A DNA stretch of 64,000 nt, taken from the NCBI GenBank assembly GCA_019279435.1, contig JAAALK010000081.1, forward strand, positions 27,678,457 to 27,742,456, written 5' to 3'. The translations under genes were made by a program, and so were the position numbers. Origin of the DNA: Zizania palustris (Eukaryota; Streptophyta; Magnoliopsida; Poales; Poaceae). Below are positions 9,436-20,516 of the stretch, in pieces (the first letter of the stretch is position 1; every line of letters begins with the position of its first letter). The notes below the pieces were generated by a model. It was not told the origin of the DNA and searched no databases. It saw nothing but the letters and a program-made list of their open reading frames with translations.

Positions 9436-12400
9436 TTAGAAGGCCATTTCCTGAAGAATTTTAAGTGTTGTCTGATGTACCTACAACAGGAAAATATGGG
9501 TAAACCACAACATTTTCCCCTTTCCAGATGATTGGACTTGATCATTCAAAAGAAAGAATCAGGTAACTCACCCATTCTAGATGCTGTGCTGTAATGCCAG
9601 ATGTGTTATTTGCATATACCCCACCTAAAACCTTACCAAATATTGAAAAAACAAATTCAACTAAAAATCACACGAGACACTTAAAAAGAGTATGTTCATA
9701 TAAGAGTGTGTTTTACCCATATTATCAAAATACCTTAGAAACCGTCTCAAGGAACATTCCTGGGCGGACCGGCTGTGGTTTGAAACCTGTCACAATTCCC
9801 TGGCACTCATGCAAAAACATGTGCAGTCAACAAGATATGTGATGCATAATATATGCAAATCTGTTAATATAACAATGATTCATGCTATGAACAGCTTACC
9901 CTTCCAGATATCCTAGTTTGAGGCTCCAGTTTAGAATCTGGTTCAGCATTTGCATTTTCAATGTTATCAGCACCTTCTGCTTTGCCATGCATAACATCCT
10001 TGATCATCCTCTCCAATGCTTTCCCAGGTTTGATAGAAACCAGCTTACTCAAGAAGTTCACCTGTACATGACATGGAAAACATGGATTCAAGAACTTGAG
10101 AAGAGAATAACCTTTAGTACTTTATATATGTTTGTAAAGGGGAATATTAAGTCTACAAATAGAAATGGGTGAAAATTCTAACAATATTCACAAGTTCCAA
10201 TAAATGCAAAAATACCTCTGCCTCAGGAAGGGTAGTGAGACCACGGTCATTTCTTTCATCTAACAGGCCACCACCCATCATATTTCGAGCTTCTTCCCTT
10301 ACTATAACTAGTCTAGCAAGAAGTTTTCGATCAGGAATGGTGGGCCTGGATTCCATTGACTGCAAAAAAGGTGGTCAGAAGACTGGGAAATAAACTATTC
10401 ACAGTTAATGTTCAATAATCCAGCAGAATTATTGGCAAATATTCAGGCCCATGGCTATTGCATTAGAGAAAATCTTATGTGCACATCAGGAAAAAATTAT
10501 AGAATCTGTAGAGCAACCATGAGGCAACTGATAGGATGATATGCGCCGATGCGCGTATGAGTAATGAATAGCATTAGGCCATTAGCTCTTTCTTGAAGAG
10601 TAGATAAACTTTCATTGCATTGTATTTGAGATATGTGACATGCCATTACAATAATGCTGCAAAAAGCTGCAGCAATGATAAACAATGCTCAACAAACCAG
10701 AGGCAACCATGACATCTGCCATCTTCTACAAAGGAAATACAGCAGCTGATCTAGTGAAATTCTCAAATGGAACTAATGTACCGTCAGGAGACTTTGCCAA
10801 AAAAAAAGAAAAAAAAGTCCTGGCGGGCCGACGTATTCAGTTACCCCTGTGCTCACATGGCAATCAAACAGCATGGTTAGCCTAGGTAGCATGTTTACAT
10901 ATTGATATGTATCATCTAATGACTTACCAGTTACCAGCTTGTGAAACCAAATTGTGCAATTTGCAAATAGAATGACTAAAATGCAACAACCACACACAAG
11001 TTGTAGTACCACGGTGCAATTTAATCAAAACTGAACAAATCATATAAAATCCAAAACAACATATAAGATCATTAGGACGTACAACTGTACTAATGTTGGT
11101 GGGAATACTAAAGTGTAAAAGGGCTCATATGTAAAAGAACCAGAAGATAAAATAGAATAGGAATGCTGGCCAGTGGGTAAGCTTCCAGAAAATTCCCCAA
11201 ATCACAACATGGTATCAGAGCCTAGGTTTTGGGCGATTTGCTCCGGCCACCGCCGGCGGATCCCATAGGTGACGGCGGCTACGGCGCGGCGGCCGGTGAG
11301 GACAAGGCAGCGTCCGAGGAGGGCTTTTCCGCTTGAGAGCGCTCTTCAGCGCGGACGTTCTCGGCGTCGGCGTGGCCGGCGAGGCAGGCGTAGTACAGCG
11401 CGACGGAGTCCCAGCGGTCGCGCCCGTTGACGTTGGCGCCGCCCTCGAGGAGGAGTGCGAGGCGGTCGCAGTCGCCGGCCCGCGCGGCGGGACATGCGCT
11501 GAGGGGGAGGCCGCGCGCTCTCCTGCGGCGACCGGTGCTGCAGCGGCGGCGGGCTGCTGTAGCCAGCAGGCCCTCGAAGAGGTCGTTGGAAGCCACGGCT
11601 GCTGGTGGAGGCTGTGGCGCGTGGAGACGCGAGGGAGGCCGGGAAGCTGCTCGCGGTTGCCCTGCGCGGTGACGCCCTCCGCGGCGACGAAGGCCTCCTC
11701 GACGCCGTTGAAGTAGGTGACGAGTACGCGAGGTGGGACTTGGGGTCCAGCGGGCAGTACTCCAACACCACCTTGGACAGGGGCTTGAGCATCGCTCCTC
11801 CTCCTCCAGGCGCAAGAGAAGAGCAGTGTGGCTATTTGGTGTTGCTGCGTGAGGTCTGATTCAGGAGGGGATGGATCCGGTGGAGGATGCAAGGAAGGCA
11901 GCAGGTGAGCATTCCAGTGGTAGTGGCGGCGGAGATAATTCACTAATTACCAAGAATGAGTTGAGAGATGAAATGAGGTCCATGATTCAGGGGCTTCTGG
12001 AGATGGGCTTGATAGGCTCTAGAGAAATGCGTGAACTCAAATTAGAACTCATACCAAATGATGTGAAGCTTGAGGGGAGTAAAAATTATTTGAGTTGGGC
12101 TAGAAGAGTGCAAGTAATCCTAGGAGGAAAAGGAGTAGAGCACTATCTGGAAGAAGATTGTGTTGAGCCGGCCAACAAGCTTAGTCCTGAGTGGAGAGTT
12201 TGGCATACTACTGATTCTACCATAGTGGCATGGTTATTGGCTTCCATGTCACCATCAGTTGGCAAGATGGTGGAAGCTATGCGTAATGCAGCACAAATCT
12301 GGAAATACTTGAGTAACATGTATTCCAAGCGAGGGAACGTGATGGTGATGATAGAAATCCAAAACAAGGCTGATGCAGTGAAACAAGCAGGGCGTCCAGT

Positions 12401-15400
12401 GGAGCAGTACGCCAGTGAGTTGCAATACTTGTGGGGAGAATTGGATCACTATGCTCCACTTCGTATGAGAGATCCACAAGATGCTCGGGAGGTTCAAAAG
12501 TGGGTAGAAGACAGAAGGGTGACTCATTTCTTGAGGAACTTAGATTCCGAGTTTGAAAGTAGAAGGGCTGCTTTTTGTCACCAAGAAAGTCTACCTACTA
12601 TGGAGGAGGCTGTATCAGCTATGGTCATTGAGGAGAGTAGACTCCGGATGATGGGTGGTAACAATCCGGTGAAGTCAGCCTACACCACAATGGCGGAGAA
12701 GTTGTGCTACAACTGTGGAGAGAAGGGACACCTGAGTTACAACTGCCCTCATCCAAACAACTATGGTGGTAGAAGTGGAACTCGTGGAGGTCGTGGGGGT
12801 GCTCGTGGTGATTATGGAGGTGGTCGTGGTGTTCGTGGTGGTGGCCGTGCGGGAGGTCGTGGCAGAGGTCGTGGTGGCTCACAAGCCAATGCTGCCACAA
12901 TGGATAGTGCCCCACAAGCCAGTGTTGTTTCTACAGGAGAAGTCTCATCCCTCACTTTGACTGGAGAGCAGGTCAAACAATGGGAACAGTGGCAGAAGAG
13001 CAAGGCATCTGAAGTCTCCAGCACAACTCCAGTTGGTTCTGTGGTTGCCACCACCAGTCACTTTGGTAACTTTGCCAACTATGCCCACTTGGGCAAAGGT
13101 ACTCAGGCACAGGCACTTGCATCCACATGTAGGCATAATATAGAGTGGGTCATTGATTCAGGAGCATCCAAGCATGTCACAGGCATATCTAGTTCATTCA
13201 AGAGTTATACCTCACATTCTTATCCTGAAACTATTCAAAATGCGGATGGTACCTCTCAACCTATTCATGGTGTAGGAACTATAGAGTGTACCCCATCTCT
13301 TAGTTTATCATCTGTCTTGCATGTTCCTTCATTCCCAGTCAATCTCCTCTCTGTTAGCTCTCTTGTTGATCAGTTTAAATGTACGGTTACATTTGATGAA
13401 AATCGTTGTGTCTTTCAGGAGAAGAGGACGGGGAGAGTGATTGGGACTGGAGTCAGGCGTAATGGGCTGTGGTTTGTCGACCAAGCTGAGTCGGCATTGA
13501 TAGTAGATGCTGAAGTGAAGGAAAAAGAGATCTTCTTGCTTCATCGTCGGTTAGGACATATGACTTTTGAAAACCTGAGTAAACTGTATCCTGATGCTTT
13601 TAAGGGTGCGGATAGGACTAAACTTGTGTGTGATGCATGTGAACTTGGGAAGCATACAAGAACAACATATCCTAGTATTGGTCTTCGCAGTTGTGAACCC
13701 TTTTTGTTAATACACTCTGATGTTTGGGGTCCCTGCTCAATTACATCCTTGAGTGGATTTAGGTGGTTTGTCACCTTTATTGACTGCTATACCCGGATGA
13801 CATGGATTTATATGCTTAGGGGTAAGCATGAGGTCCTTAGATGTTTTCAAGACTTTCATAAGCTAGTTGCAAATCAATTTAATACCAAGATTCGAATCCT
13901 TCGAACTGATAATGGAAAGGAGTATGTGAACAATGATTTTGTGGCATATCTTTCGGATAATGGGATTATACATCAAACTACCTGTCCGGATACCCCACCA
14001 CAGAATGGGGTAGCTGAGAGGAAGAATCGACACTTGCTGGAGGTAGCAAGGTCAATGATGTTTCAGATGAATGTCCCTAAATATCTTTGGAGTGAAGCAG
14101 TACTAACAGCAGCATATTTAATCAACCGCATGCCGTCTAGAATTCTTGGTATGAAGTCTCCTTGTGAGCTCTTATTTGGGCAGAGAGAGTTTAAAGTACC
14201 TCCCAAAGTATTTGGGTGTGTCTGCTTTGTGCGGGACTATAGACCCTCAGTGGGAAAACTGGATCCTCAGGCGGTGAAGTGTGTCTTTGTTGGATACTCT
14301 TCTACACAAAAGGGGTACAAGTGTTGGGATCCTGTTGGAAAGAAATTGTTTGTGAGTATGGATGTGATGTTTCGTGAACTAGAACCATACTACATAAAGC
14401 CATGGGATCTTGATCCATTTTTTGAAGAATTCTCTTCAATCACTGAGGGTGATAGTAGAGAGGGGGAGAATGGTTGTGTGCAAGATGAAGGGGCAGCTCA
14501 AAGAGAGGTGATTGTTGGAGCAATTCCGTGCCAAATGAATGTGCCTGTGACTCAGGTGGTTGATCAGGATAATGTTATGGACATGATTGGTGATGAAAAT
14601 GGGGAGGTGATTGCCAAAGAAAGTGCAGAGGTGACTGTTGGAACAACTATTGAGGGGACAGTTGTTAAGGAGCCCATAGTGTACCAGAGAAGGAGACTCA
14701 GGAGTCAGGGGGAGCATGCACTACAGCCGCAGGAGCCTATCTCTCCAGTCCCAAATCTCTCCTTGGATCTCTCTCCATCTGGGTCAAGCGGTAATGTCTC
14801 TCCTATCCTTGAACATGTAGAGTTACCTCTTGCACAACGTAGAGATACTAGATCTAATTTTGGAAAACCTCCAGTTCGCTATGGTTTTGAGCATCTTAGT
14901 ACAGATCATGACATTGCTAATTTTATCTCATACTCTCGTATTTCACCTGCATATAGAGCATTTGTTGCATCTCTACAAACTGTGCCTATTCCAAGGGACT
15001 GGAAGTGTGCAAAACAGGACCCGAAGTGGAATGCAGCAATGAAAGAAGAGATGCATGCTCTTCAGAAGAACAAAACATGGGAATTGGTCCCTTTTCCGAA
15101 AGGGAAGAAAGCTGTGGGCTGTAAATGGGTCTTCACTGTGAAACAAAACCCAAAAGGTGAGGTGGATAGATATAAAGCAAGATTGGTTGCAAAAGGGTAT
15201 AGTCAGACGTATGGGATTGATTATGATGAGACCTTTGCTCCTGTGGCAAAGATGAGTACTGTTAGGACTTTGATCTCCTGTGCGGTCAATTTTGGGTGGC
15301 CTCTTCATCAGATGGATGTAAAAAATGCATTCCTCCATGGCGATCTGCAGGAGGAGGTCTATATGGAAATTCCACCAGGATTTGCAAATAGTCAGACTAA

Positions 15401-18400
15401 TGGGAAGGTATGCAAACTTAAGAAGTCGTTATATGGACTAAAGCAGTCACCCCGGGCTTGGTTTGATAGGTTCAGGAGAGCAGTTTGTGGTATGGGATAC
15501 ACTCAATGCAATGGTGACCATACAGTTTTCTATAAACACAGGGGTATGTATATCACCATTATTGCAGTCTATGTGGATGACATAGTGATTACTGGAGATG
15601 ACGTAGAAGAAATTAAATGCTTGAAGGAGAATCTTGGAAGAACTTTTGAGGTAAAGGACTTGGGATCACTTCGATATTTCCTTGGGATTGAGATTGCTAG
15701 ATCACCCAAGGGGATTGTCCTCTCCCAGAGGAAATATGTCCTTGATCTCTTGAAGGAAACTGGAATGCTTGGATGTCGGCCATGTAGTACTCCCATTGAT
15801 AGAAATCACCAAATCAATGCCCAGTCTGGAGATCCAGTTGATAAAGAAACATATCAAAGATTAGTTGGAAGATTGATATATTTGTGCCATACAAGACCTG
15901 ATATCTCCTATGCAGTGAGCGTGGTAAGCAGGTATATGCATGATCCAAGGACTGGACATATGGATGTAGTCTACAGAATTTTGAGGTATCTGAAGAGAAC
16001 CCCTGGAAGAGGGTTGTGGTACAAAAGGAATGCACACCTGAATTTGGAAGGATATTGTGATGCTGATTGGGCAAGTAGCAAGGATGACAGAAGATCTACT
16101 TCTGGTTATTGTGTGTTTGTGGGAGGTAATCTTGTCTCATGGCGGAGCAAGAAGCAAGCAGTTGTAGCTCGGTCTACAGCTGAAGCTGAATATAGGGCAA
16201 TGGCTTTGAGCCTGTGCGAGATGTTGTGGCTTAAAAGATTGTTGAAGGAGCTGCGACTGTTAAGGAATGAATCTATGACGCTTCAATGTGATAATGTTGC
16301 TGCAATCAACATTGCAAATAATCCAGTCCAGTTTGACCGTACTAAGCATGTGGAGATCGACAGATTCTTCATCAAGGAGAAGCTTGAGACCAGGACTCTC
16401 AAGTTAGAATATGTGAGATCAAGAAAACAACTAGCAGACTGTTTCACAAAGGGCTTAGGACCTAGTGAGAGTGAGTCGAGTTGTAACAAGATGGGCATGA
16501 TAGATATCTTTAGCCCATCTTGAGGGGGAGTGTTGGTGGGAATACTAAAGTGTAAAAGGGCTCATATGTAAAAGAACCAGAAGATAAAATAGAATAGGAA
16601 TGCTGGCCAGTGGGTAAGCTTCCAGAAAATTCCCCAAATCACAACAACTAATACTCTTATGTTACCTCTAGCAGATCATCTGCCTGGTTCGCAATGTCAT
16701 TGAGATTGGCTCCTGGAAGTTGGCACTTAAGGCCTTTATCATTTTTAAACACACCTCCCCCAGCAGCTACTCGACGTAGTAATTCATGTCTGCTGTCTTT
16801 CTTTTCAGTCTGGCATAGAAGTCCAACCACTTGAACCTAGTTTATAAAATCATAAAAGGGTATACCGATCAACGCGTATGATATTCTAGAAGAGTAATTT
16901 TGCTGCATTCTAAATAAGACTTACATGTGGAGGGCATTTTTTTGTGAGATGGTCCAGCACTGTCTGCTTGACTACCTCAAGGAGAGATTTTCGCTGTTCA
17001 AGTAAAAAGCGACATGTAAGACAAGACAAGTACACCAAAACAGACCATCATGATATCCATTATGGAGTCATTATTATGTTGCAGGAGAAAACATGTGGCA
17101 AGAGAAAAAAATAGTCTGGTTTGATAAGCTTGCATCATAATATCCATTGTGGAGTCACTATTACGTTGCCACAATGCATTTTTCAAGGATGTTTTCAAGA
17201 ATTTAAATGAAATACAATATAAGGCTAAGAAGCAATTCAAATGAGCCAATACAGATCACTTAGGACCTTAAACCAACTTGTCATGCAGATAAGTTCAGTG
17301 TGTAATTCACAGTTACTATGGGTGTGTTTGGTTTGATGCCAAATCTAAACCTAACAAATTTTCGTAGGGCAAATCCAAACATTACCACAAATTCTCTTCC
17401 ACACAAAAATTTGGAAACTCTAGAAACCTCTTGACCAAACACTGACCACACACAAAAATTAGTATGGCATCAATCCAAACTCATCCCACACATCTCTCTA
17501 CCTTACCAAATATTGGTAATGCCAAAATTTAGCATTATATTTAATAGGGTTGGTTTTCGCTACAAACCAAATAGCCCCCATGTTACTACAATGCATTCCC
17601 AAGGACGTCTTCATAAAGATGTTTGCTTACATATTCATTAGGTGATGATATATTGAGCAATTTGAACATGAGTAAATAAACACTGGTACAGCTTAGAGCA
17701 TTATCATCAACTTCCAATTGTATATAAATGTCTATCTATACTAACATTAAAAGTATTAGTTCTACCCTTCCTATCTCAAATTTTTCTAAACCATTTGATT
17801 AATCTGATCAAACGGCTCATATTGGATTCATGTCCCGTGCGTTCATCCCGTCTGCCACGAGCCTGTGAGCCAACCACCCAGCCACAACTGTGACATTTCC
17901 TCCTTGCCCCACAACCCCTGCAAAATCCGCCACATCTGATAGGCCAGCATCCTGCCGCCATGCCATCCAGCCACCCCATCATCCGGCCACCCACGCGAGC
18001 AGATTTTCTGGATTTTTATTGTCTTTAAGTTACTAACTGGCTGCCATACTTAGAAAAAACCCCCGAATTTGTCGATCCTTTCCATGCATTGTGTACAGAT
18101 CCATTATATAATTTTAGAATATGTAGCACCATTTATTTACTTAAATTTCTAGAATAATTGGTGTAATTTATTTTCAATCCATTGCAACCCACGGGCACTT
18201 TGCTAGTGTAAAATAAATAATGTGTTTGTTTTGTATCAAAATCAACAAAGCTAAGACAGCAGACAAAATTTTTGTCCTTTTAAGATTCTGAATGAATTTC
18301 ACATCTTTTTTCCTTTGGAAAGTTGCAAAATAAATCTTTCTGGTACCTCATCATCATTATCCTTCTGCGCAAGCTGTATCATATAATCAAGAGCCATTAG

Positions 18401-19286
18401 AAAGCCAGATTCCATCTCATCGACTCTTTTTCCAATGACTCCCTGCGCCACCAGCTCCACAGCCACTGGTTCAAATGTACCATCCATCTCCATGTCATCC
18501 ATCTGGGGTAGCACCAGCATACATACGTCATAAAAAGAGTACAGCGCTTAACCATAAGACCTAAAAAGTAGCGGTTGTTATAAATTGCGTCACATCATGA
18601 ACCTTGCAATTCCACATAGTGCACTGGCACTTGCCGATTCACCATTTAAGAATCTCCCATTCATAGTTGTTCGAGAATTTAATACAATCTGTACTCCTTC
18701 AGACTTAAGAAGATTCAAAAGGATGCAACGAAAAGGATAATGTGATTTTTGCAATGCGCTAAAACGAACCAGACAGTATTGGCCAATTCGTCACCAAATG
18801 ATGTAATTATCACCCGACCAAGGAGAATAAACAAGTAAAACATTTATTCACTAAAGAACAACTAAAAATAAGACAGGCAAATTACCAAACTATCAACCAC
18901 GTAATTAGCGAAAATGTCCCAGAAATTGTCATTTCCATGCGCCACCATGACAGATAATAGTACATTGGGAGTCCACCGAAGAAACGGCAAGAGAGAAAAA
19001 AAAACAGCATCCGTACCAGCGTGACCATCTCTTGAAGCACGGAGGCGACCTGCTCGCCGCCGCGGAGGAGGGCGTCGCACTCGACCGGGTCCCACTTGGC
19101 GGGGTCGTCCCCTAGGGACGTCGGCGAGGCGATGGGGAGGGGAACCTTGGGCGGCACGACGAGGCTGGCGACGGTGGAACGGAAGGGGGTGCTCGGAAGT
19201 GGGCGGGACGTGAGCGTGCGCGTGAAGGAGAAGGTTGACAAGGCGGAGGGGAGCGAGAAGGAAGGGGAGAGGGGGCGAATCGCCAT
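9436..19286 (-). CDS. DUF760 protein, plastid-targeted (UV-B-induced protein At3g17800-like), nine exons
   Basis: The spliced product is 380 aa with no internal stop. Exons are 19286-19017, 18502-18347, 16993-16925, 16836-16666, 10359-10216, 10061-9900, 9799-9734, 9631-9572 and 9480-9436. Every exon is a whole number of codons (90, 52, 23, 57, 48, 54, 22, 20 and 14 plus stop) and every intron is GT-AG. The N-terminus MAIRPLSPSFSLPSALSTFS is rich in Ser, Pro and Thr and nearly free of acidic residues, as in chloroplast transit peptides. Family landmarks are DDMEMDGTFEPVAVELVAQG, ESGFLMALDYMIQLA, HELLRRVAAGGG, PGANLNDIANQADDLLE, REEARNMMGGG, PVRPGMFLETVSKVLG and SGITAQHLEW. I chose the ATG at 19286 because it begins the transit-like region; an in-frame ATG at 19436 adds 50 unconvincing residues. 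Biochemical function is unknown; the name comes from UV-B induction in Arabidopsis. Intron 4 (16665-10360) contains Copia-2; intron 2 contains a MITE and a Helitron-like element. Confidence 0.93.
11094..11209 (+). repeat. Copia-2 5' LTR (116 bp)
   Basis: Starts TGTTGGTGGG and ends CACAACA. It abuts the tRNA-Met-type primer-binding site at 11210. This is short for a copia LTR. Confidence 0.93.
11351..11594 (-). pseudogene. Captured fragment of an ankyrin-repeat (ankyrin/BTB, At2g04740-like) gene
   Basis: On the minus strand, antisense to the retrotransposon, one frame reads ASNDLFEG and, after an unrelated-looking stretch, ARAGDCDRLALLLEGGANVN and then RDRWDSVALYYACLAGHADA. This is a recognisable ankyrin repeat. 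The combination GDxDRLxxLLExGxNVNxRDxWDSVALYYACLAGHxDA is what I know from the plant ankyrin/BTB protein At2g04740. The sequence between DLFE and ARAGD may be retained intron or rearranged DNA. Similarity stops at DAEN, near 11350. The fragment has no visible promoter or complete domain, so I call it a pseudogene fragment carried in the Copia-2 leader. Confidence 0.7.
11655..11792 (-). pseudogene. Captured fragment of a mitochondrial ribosomal protein mL53-like gene
   Basis: From ATG 11792 on the minus strand the frame reads MLKPLSKVVLEYCPLDPKSH, matching the N-terminus of plant mL53-type proteins (MLKxLSKVxxEYxxLDPR). A second frame just downstream reads LVTYFNGVEEAFVAAEGVTA, matching the conserved VTFVNGVEE block that lies further along in the same family. 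The residues expected between the two blocks are missing and the frame shifts at the junction (about 11728). This is therefore an internally deleted or exon-joined fragment. It is adjacent to, and in the same orientation as, the ankyrin fragment inside Copia-2. The family assignment is from memory. Confidence 0.65.
11871..16523 (+). CDS. Copia-2 gag-pol polyprotein (1550 aa, intact)
   Basis: Open from ATG 11871 to a stop at 16521-16523. The gag domain (about 60-265) is followed by a CCHC knuckle CYNCGEKGHLSYNC (about 279-292) and an RGG-rich stretch (about 300-335). The protease motif is VIDSGASKH (about 427). GAG-pre-integrase is LLHRRLGHMTF (about 556). The integrase shows HSDVWGP (about 615), RTDNGKEY (about 678) and TPPQNGVAER (about 708). 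The reverse transcriptase shows KWVFTVKQ (about 1085), YGLKQSPRAW (about 1188) and YVDD (about 1234). RNase H shows YCDADWASS (about 1395) and ends ADCFTKGLG. All catalytic motifs are present. Codon use is AT-rich compared with the GC-rich leader. Confidence 0.95.
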   Translation: MDPVEDARKAAGEHSSGSGGGDNSLITKNELRDEMRSMIQGLLEMGLIGSREMRELKLELIPNDVKLEGSKNYLSWARRVQVILGGKGVEHYLEEDCVEPANKLSPEWRVWHTTDSTIVAWLLASMSPSVGKMVEAMRNAAQIWKYLSNMYSKRGNVMVMIEIQNKADAVKQAGRPVEQYASELQYLWGELDHYAPLRMRDPQDAREVQKWVEDRRVTHFLRNLDSEFESRRAAFCHQESLPTMEEAVSAMVIEESRLRMMGGNNPVKSAYTTMAEKLCYNCGEKGHLSYNCPHPNNYGGRSGTRGGRGGARGDYGGGRGVRGGGRAGGRGRGRGGSQANAATMDSAPQASVVSTGEVSSLTLTGEQVKQWEQWQKSKASEVSSTTPVGSVVATTSHFGNFANYAHLGKGTQAQALASTCRHNIEWVIDSGASKHVTGISSSFKSYTSHSYPETIQNADGTSQPIHGVGTIECTPSLSLSSVLHVPSFPVNLLSVSSLVDQFKCTVTFDENRCVFQEKRTGRVIGTGVRRNGLWFVDQAESALIVDAEVKEKEIFLLHRRLGHMTFENLSKLYPDAFKGADRTKLVCDACELGKHTRTTYPSIGLRSCEPFLLIHSDVWGPCSITSLSGFRWFVTFIDCYTRMTWIYMLRGKHEVLRCFQDFHKLVANQFNTKIRILRTDNGKEYVNNDFVAYLSDNGIIHQTTCPDTPPQNGVAERKNRHLLEVARSMMFQMNVPKYLWSEAVLTAAYLINRMPSRILGMKSPCELLFGQREFKVPPKVFGCVCFVRDYRPSVGKLDPQAVKCVFVGYSSTQKGYKCWDPVGKKLFVSMDVMFRELEPYYIKPWDLDPFFEEFSSITEGDSREGENGCVQDEGAAQREVIVGAIPCQMNVPVTQVVDQDNVMDMIGDENGEVIAKESAEVTVGTTIEGTVVKEPIVYQRRRLRSQGEHALQPQEPISPVPNLSLDLSPSGSSGNVSPILEHVELPLAQRRDTRSNFGKPPVRYGFEHLSTDHDIANFISYSRISPAYRAFVASLQTVPIPRDWKCAKQDPKWNAAMKEEMHALQKNKTWELVPFPKGKKAVGCKWVFTVKQNPKGEVDRYKARLVAKGYSQTYGIDYDETFAPVAKMSTVRTLISCAVNFGWPLHQMDVKNAFLHGDLQEEVYMEIPPGFANSQTNGKVCKLKKSLYGLKQSPRAWFDRFRRAVCGMGYTQCNGDHTVFYKHRGMYITIIAVYVDDIVITGDDVEEIKCLKENLGRTFEVKDLGSLRYFLGIEIARSPKGIVLSQRKYVLDLLKETGMLGCRPCSTPIDRNHQINAQSGDPVDKETYQRLVGRLIYLCHTRPDISYAVSVVSRYMHDPRTGHMDVVYRILRYLKRTPGRGLWYKRNAHLNLEGYCDADWASSKDDRRSTSGYCVFVGGNLVSWRSKKQAVVARSTAEAEYRAMALSLCEMLWLKRLLKELRLLRNESMTLQCDNVAAINIANNPVQFDRTKHVEIDRFFIKEKLETRTLKLEYVRSRKQLADCFTKGLGPSESESSCNKMGMIDIFSPS
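16531..16646 (+). repeat. Copia-2 3' LTR (116 bp)
   Basis: Identical by eye to 11094-11209. It is preceded by the polypurine tract and followed by the ACTAA duplication. Exon 4 of the DUF760 gene ends only about 20 bp beyond it, at 16666. Confidence 0.93.
17318..17581. mobile_element. MITE in DUF760 intron 2
   Basis: 264 bp. The left end ATGGGTGTGTTTGGTTTG pairs with the complement of the right end (ATGGGGGCTATTTGGTTTG). Both sides carry GTTACT (17312-17317 and 17582-17587) as a direct duplication, possibly longer with one mismatch (GTTACTAT/GTTACTAC). The length and TIR suggest a hAT- or Mutator-derived MITE. There is no coding capacity. Confidence 0.65.
17735..18206 (+). mobile_element. 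Helitron-like non-autonomous element in DUF760 intron 2
   Basis: The 5' end TCTATACTAACATTAAAAG and the 3' end ACGGGCACTTTGCTAG fit Helitron termini (TC at the start, CTAG at the end). The insertion lies between A (17734) and T (18207) with no target duplication. A GC-rich block near 17820-17990 within otherwise AT-rich DNA may be captured sequence. I see no clear 3' hairpin, which lowers confidence. Confidence 0.5.
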
Positions 19287-20480
19287 GGCTTCGCGCTCTG
19301 TACGAGACGAGAGCGAGAGGGAGAGGGTTTGTGATTTCGTGAGAGGTTCTACGTGGACTGGGCTTAGGGCCTCAGGTGAAGTCGGTAACATTATCGCATT
19401 TTGCAGTCCCCTTGTGGCTGTTAGATCTGAATCCAAGGACTACAGTTCACCCGTTTATTGTGAGGTTATTTTTTTCCGTACCACTACACTTTTCATAATT
19501 TATTAATGTCATTAGTGTGTCACTAACAAATAGGGACTGTAATATCTACTGACAGTAACATGTAAGAAATTCTTAAAAAATATTATGGCATGTGAGAACG
19601 TTTATGTTTATTGTAACCAATAAGTTGGTTCGTGTAGTTACTAGAGATGGCAATATTGATGGATAACCCATTTTTAATGATGGCTACAAATCGGATTTAT
19701 TCCTTAGATATATGGACACATGTGAGACCAAGAGATAGAGAAAAACCCAATTTGATGTGACGTGAGACAATAAAAAAGACTTAAAATAATAAAATATTTT
19801 CAAAATTTTGGCCTTAAATATAAATATATGGAGAATATATTTATACCCACATTAATTAAAAGACTTAGTTGTTGTTGTAAGTCTCTTGTTCTTATATGCT
19901 TCAACGCAAATTTGCACTAGAATGAATTCTCATGTTGTGTTTTGTTTCAGCTTTTTCAACGAGTCAAGAAGTTAGAAACTGAATCAAATAGGTGCATGGG
20001 CTAATTAGATTTTTCAAAAGTTGTAACTTTTTTTAGTACAAACTGAAAAGACCCCAACTCTCACAGCTTTTCATTTCAACTTTAAACAAAAATTATCTAC
20101 CATACTATTATAACATATCAGTTCATATAAAATTTGAAAAAAAAAATAAAATTTTAGTAAAATATATCATTTTAGTGTAATTCAAAAATGTATAATTTTA
20201 GTACAAACATTACAAAATTTCATGATTATAATAATTTACATGCAAAATTGCATATTAATAATGTAACTAAACAATATAGCTACCAAAATATAAATCTAAA
20301 ACTATTCTAACCAAACAACTTCTTAGTTTTTTACACAGCTCGTAATAATTTTTTCAGAATCTACAGTTCAAAAACAAATCCTCATCCTTTTGTTCCTACC
20401 TAGCTTCACGAATTGCATTGGTTTAGAAACACACCAATATGTCACGCCTGCACATTACACCTAACCTAATTGTGGGTCCC
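19287..20480. other. 5' flank of the DUF760 gene; otherwise featureless
   Basis: The first 130 bases upstream of the ATG (minus sense) are moderately GC-rich and should contain the 5' UTR and core promoter. The rest is AT-rich, with short fragments reminiscent of decayed MITEs. No gene is recognised. Confidence 0.45.
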
Positions 20481-20516
20481 TTTGGTTGAGCTTTTAGAAG
20501 CAGTTTCCGCTTCTTA

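Larger units (their letters stand above)
11094..16646 (+). mobile_element. Copia-2: complete Ty1/copia element with very short LTRs and captured host DNA
   Basis: The 116-bp LTRs at 11094-11209 and 16531-16646 are identical by eye. The flanking duplication is ACTAA (11089-11093 and 16647-16651). A perfect primer-binding site TGGTATCAGAGCC begins at 11210, directly after the left LTR. The purine tract TTGAGGGGGAG (about 16520-16530) precedes the right LTR. The polyprotein frame is unbroken. The element sits in intron 4 of the DUF760 gene, antisense to it. The roughly 650-bp leader is strikingly GC-rich compared with the AT-rich coding region and contains antisense fragments of host genes, listed separately. 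Confidence 0.95.
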
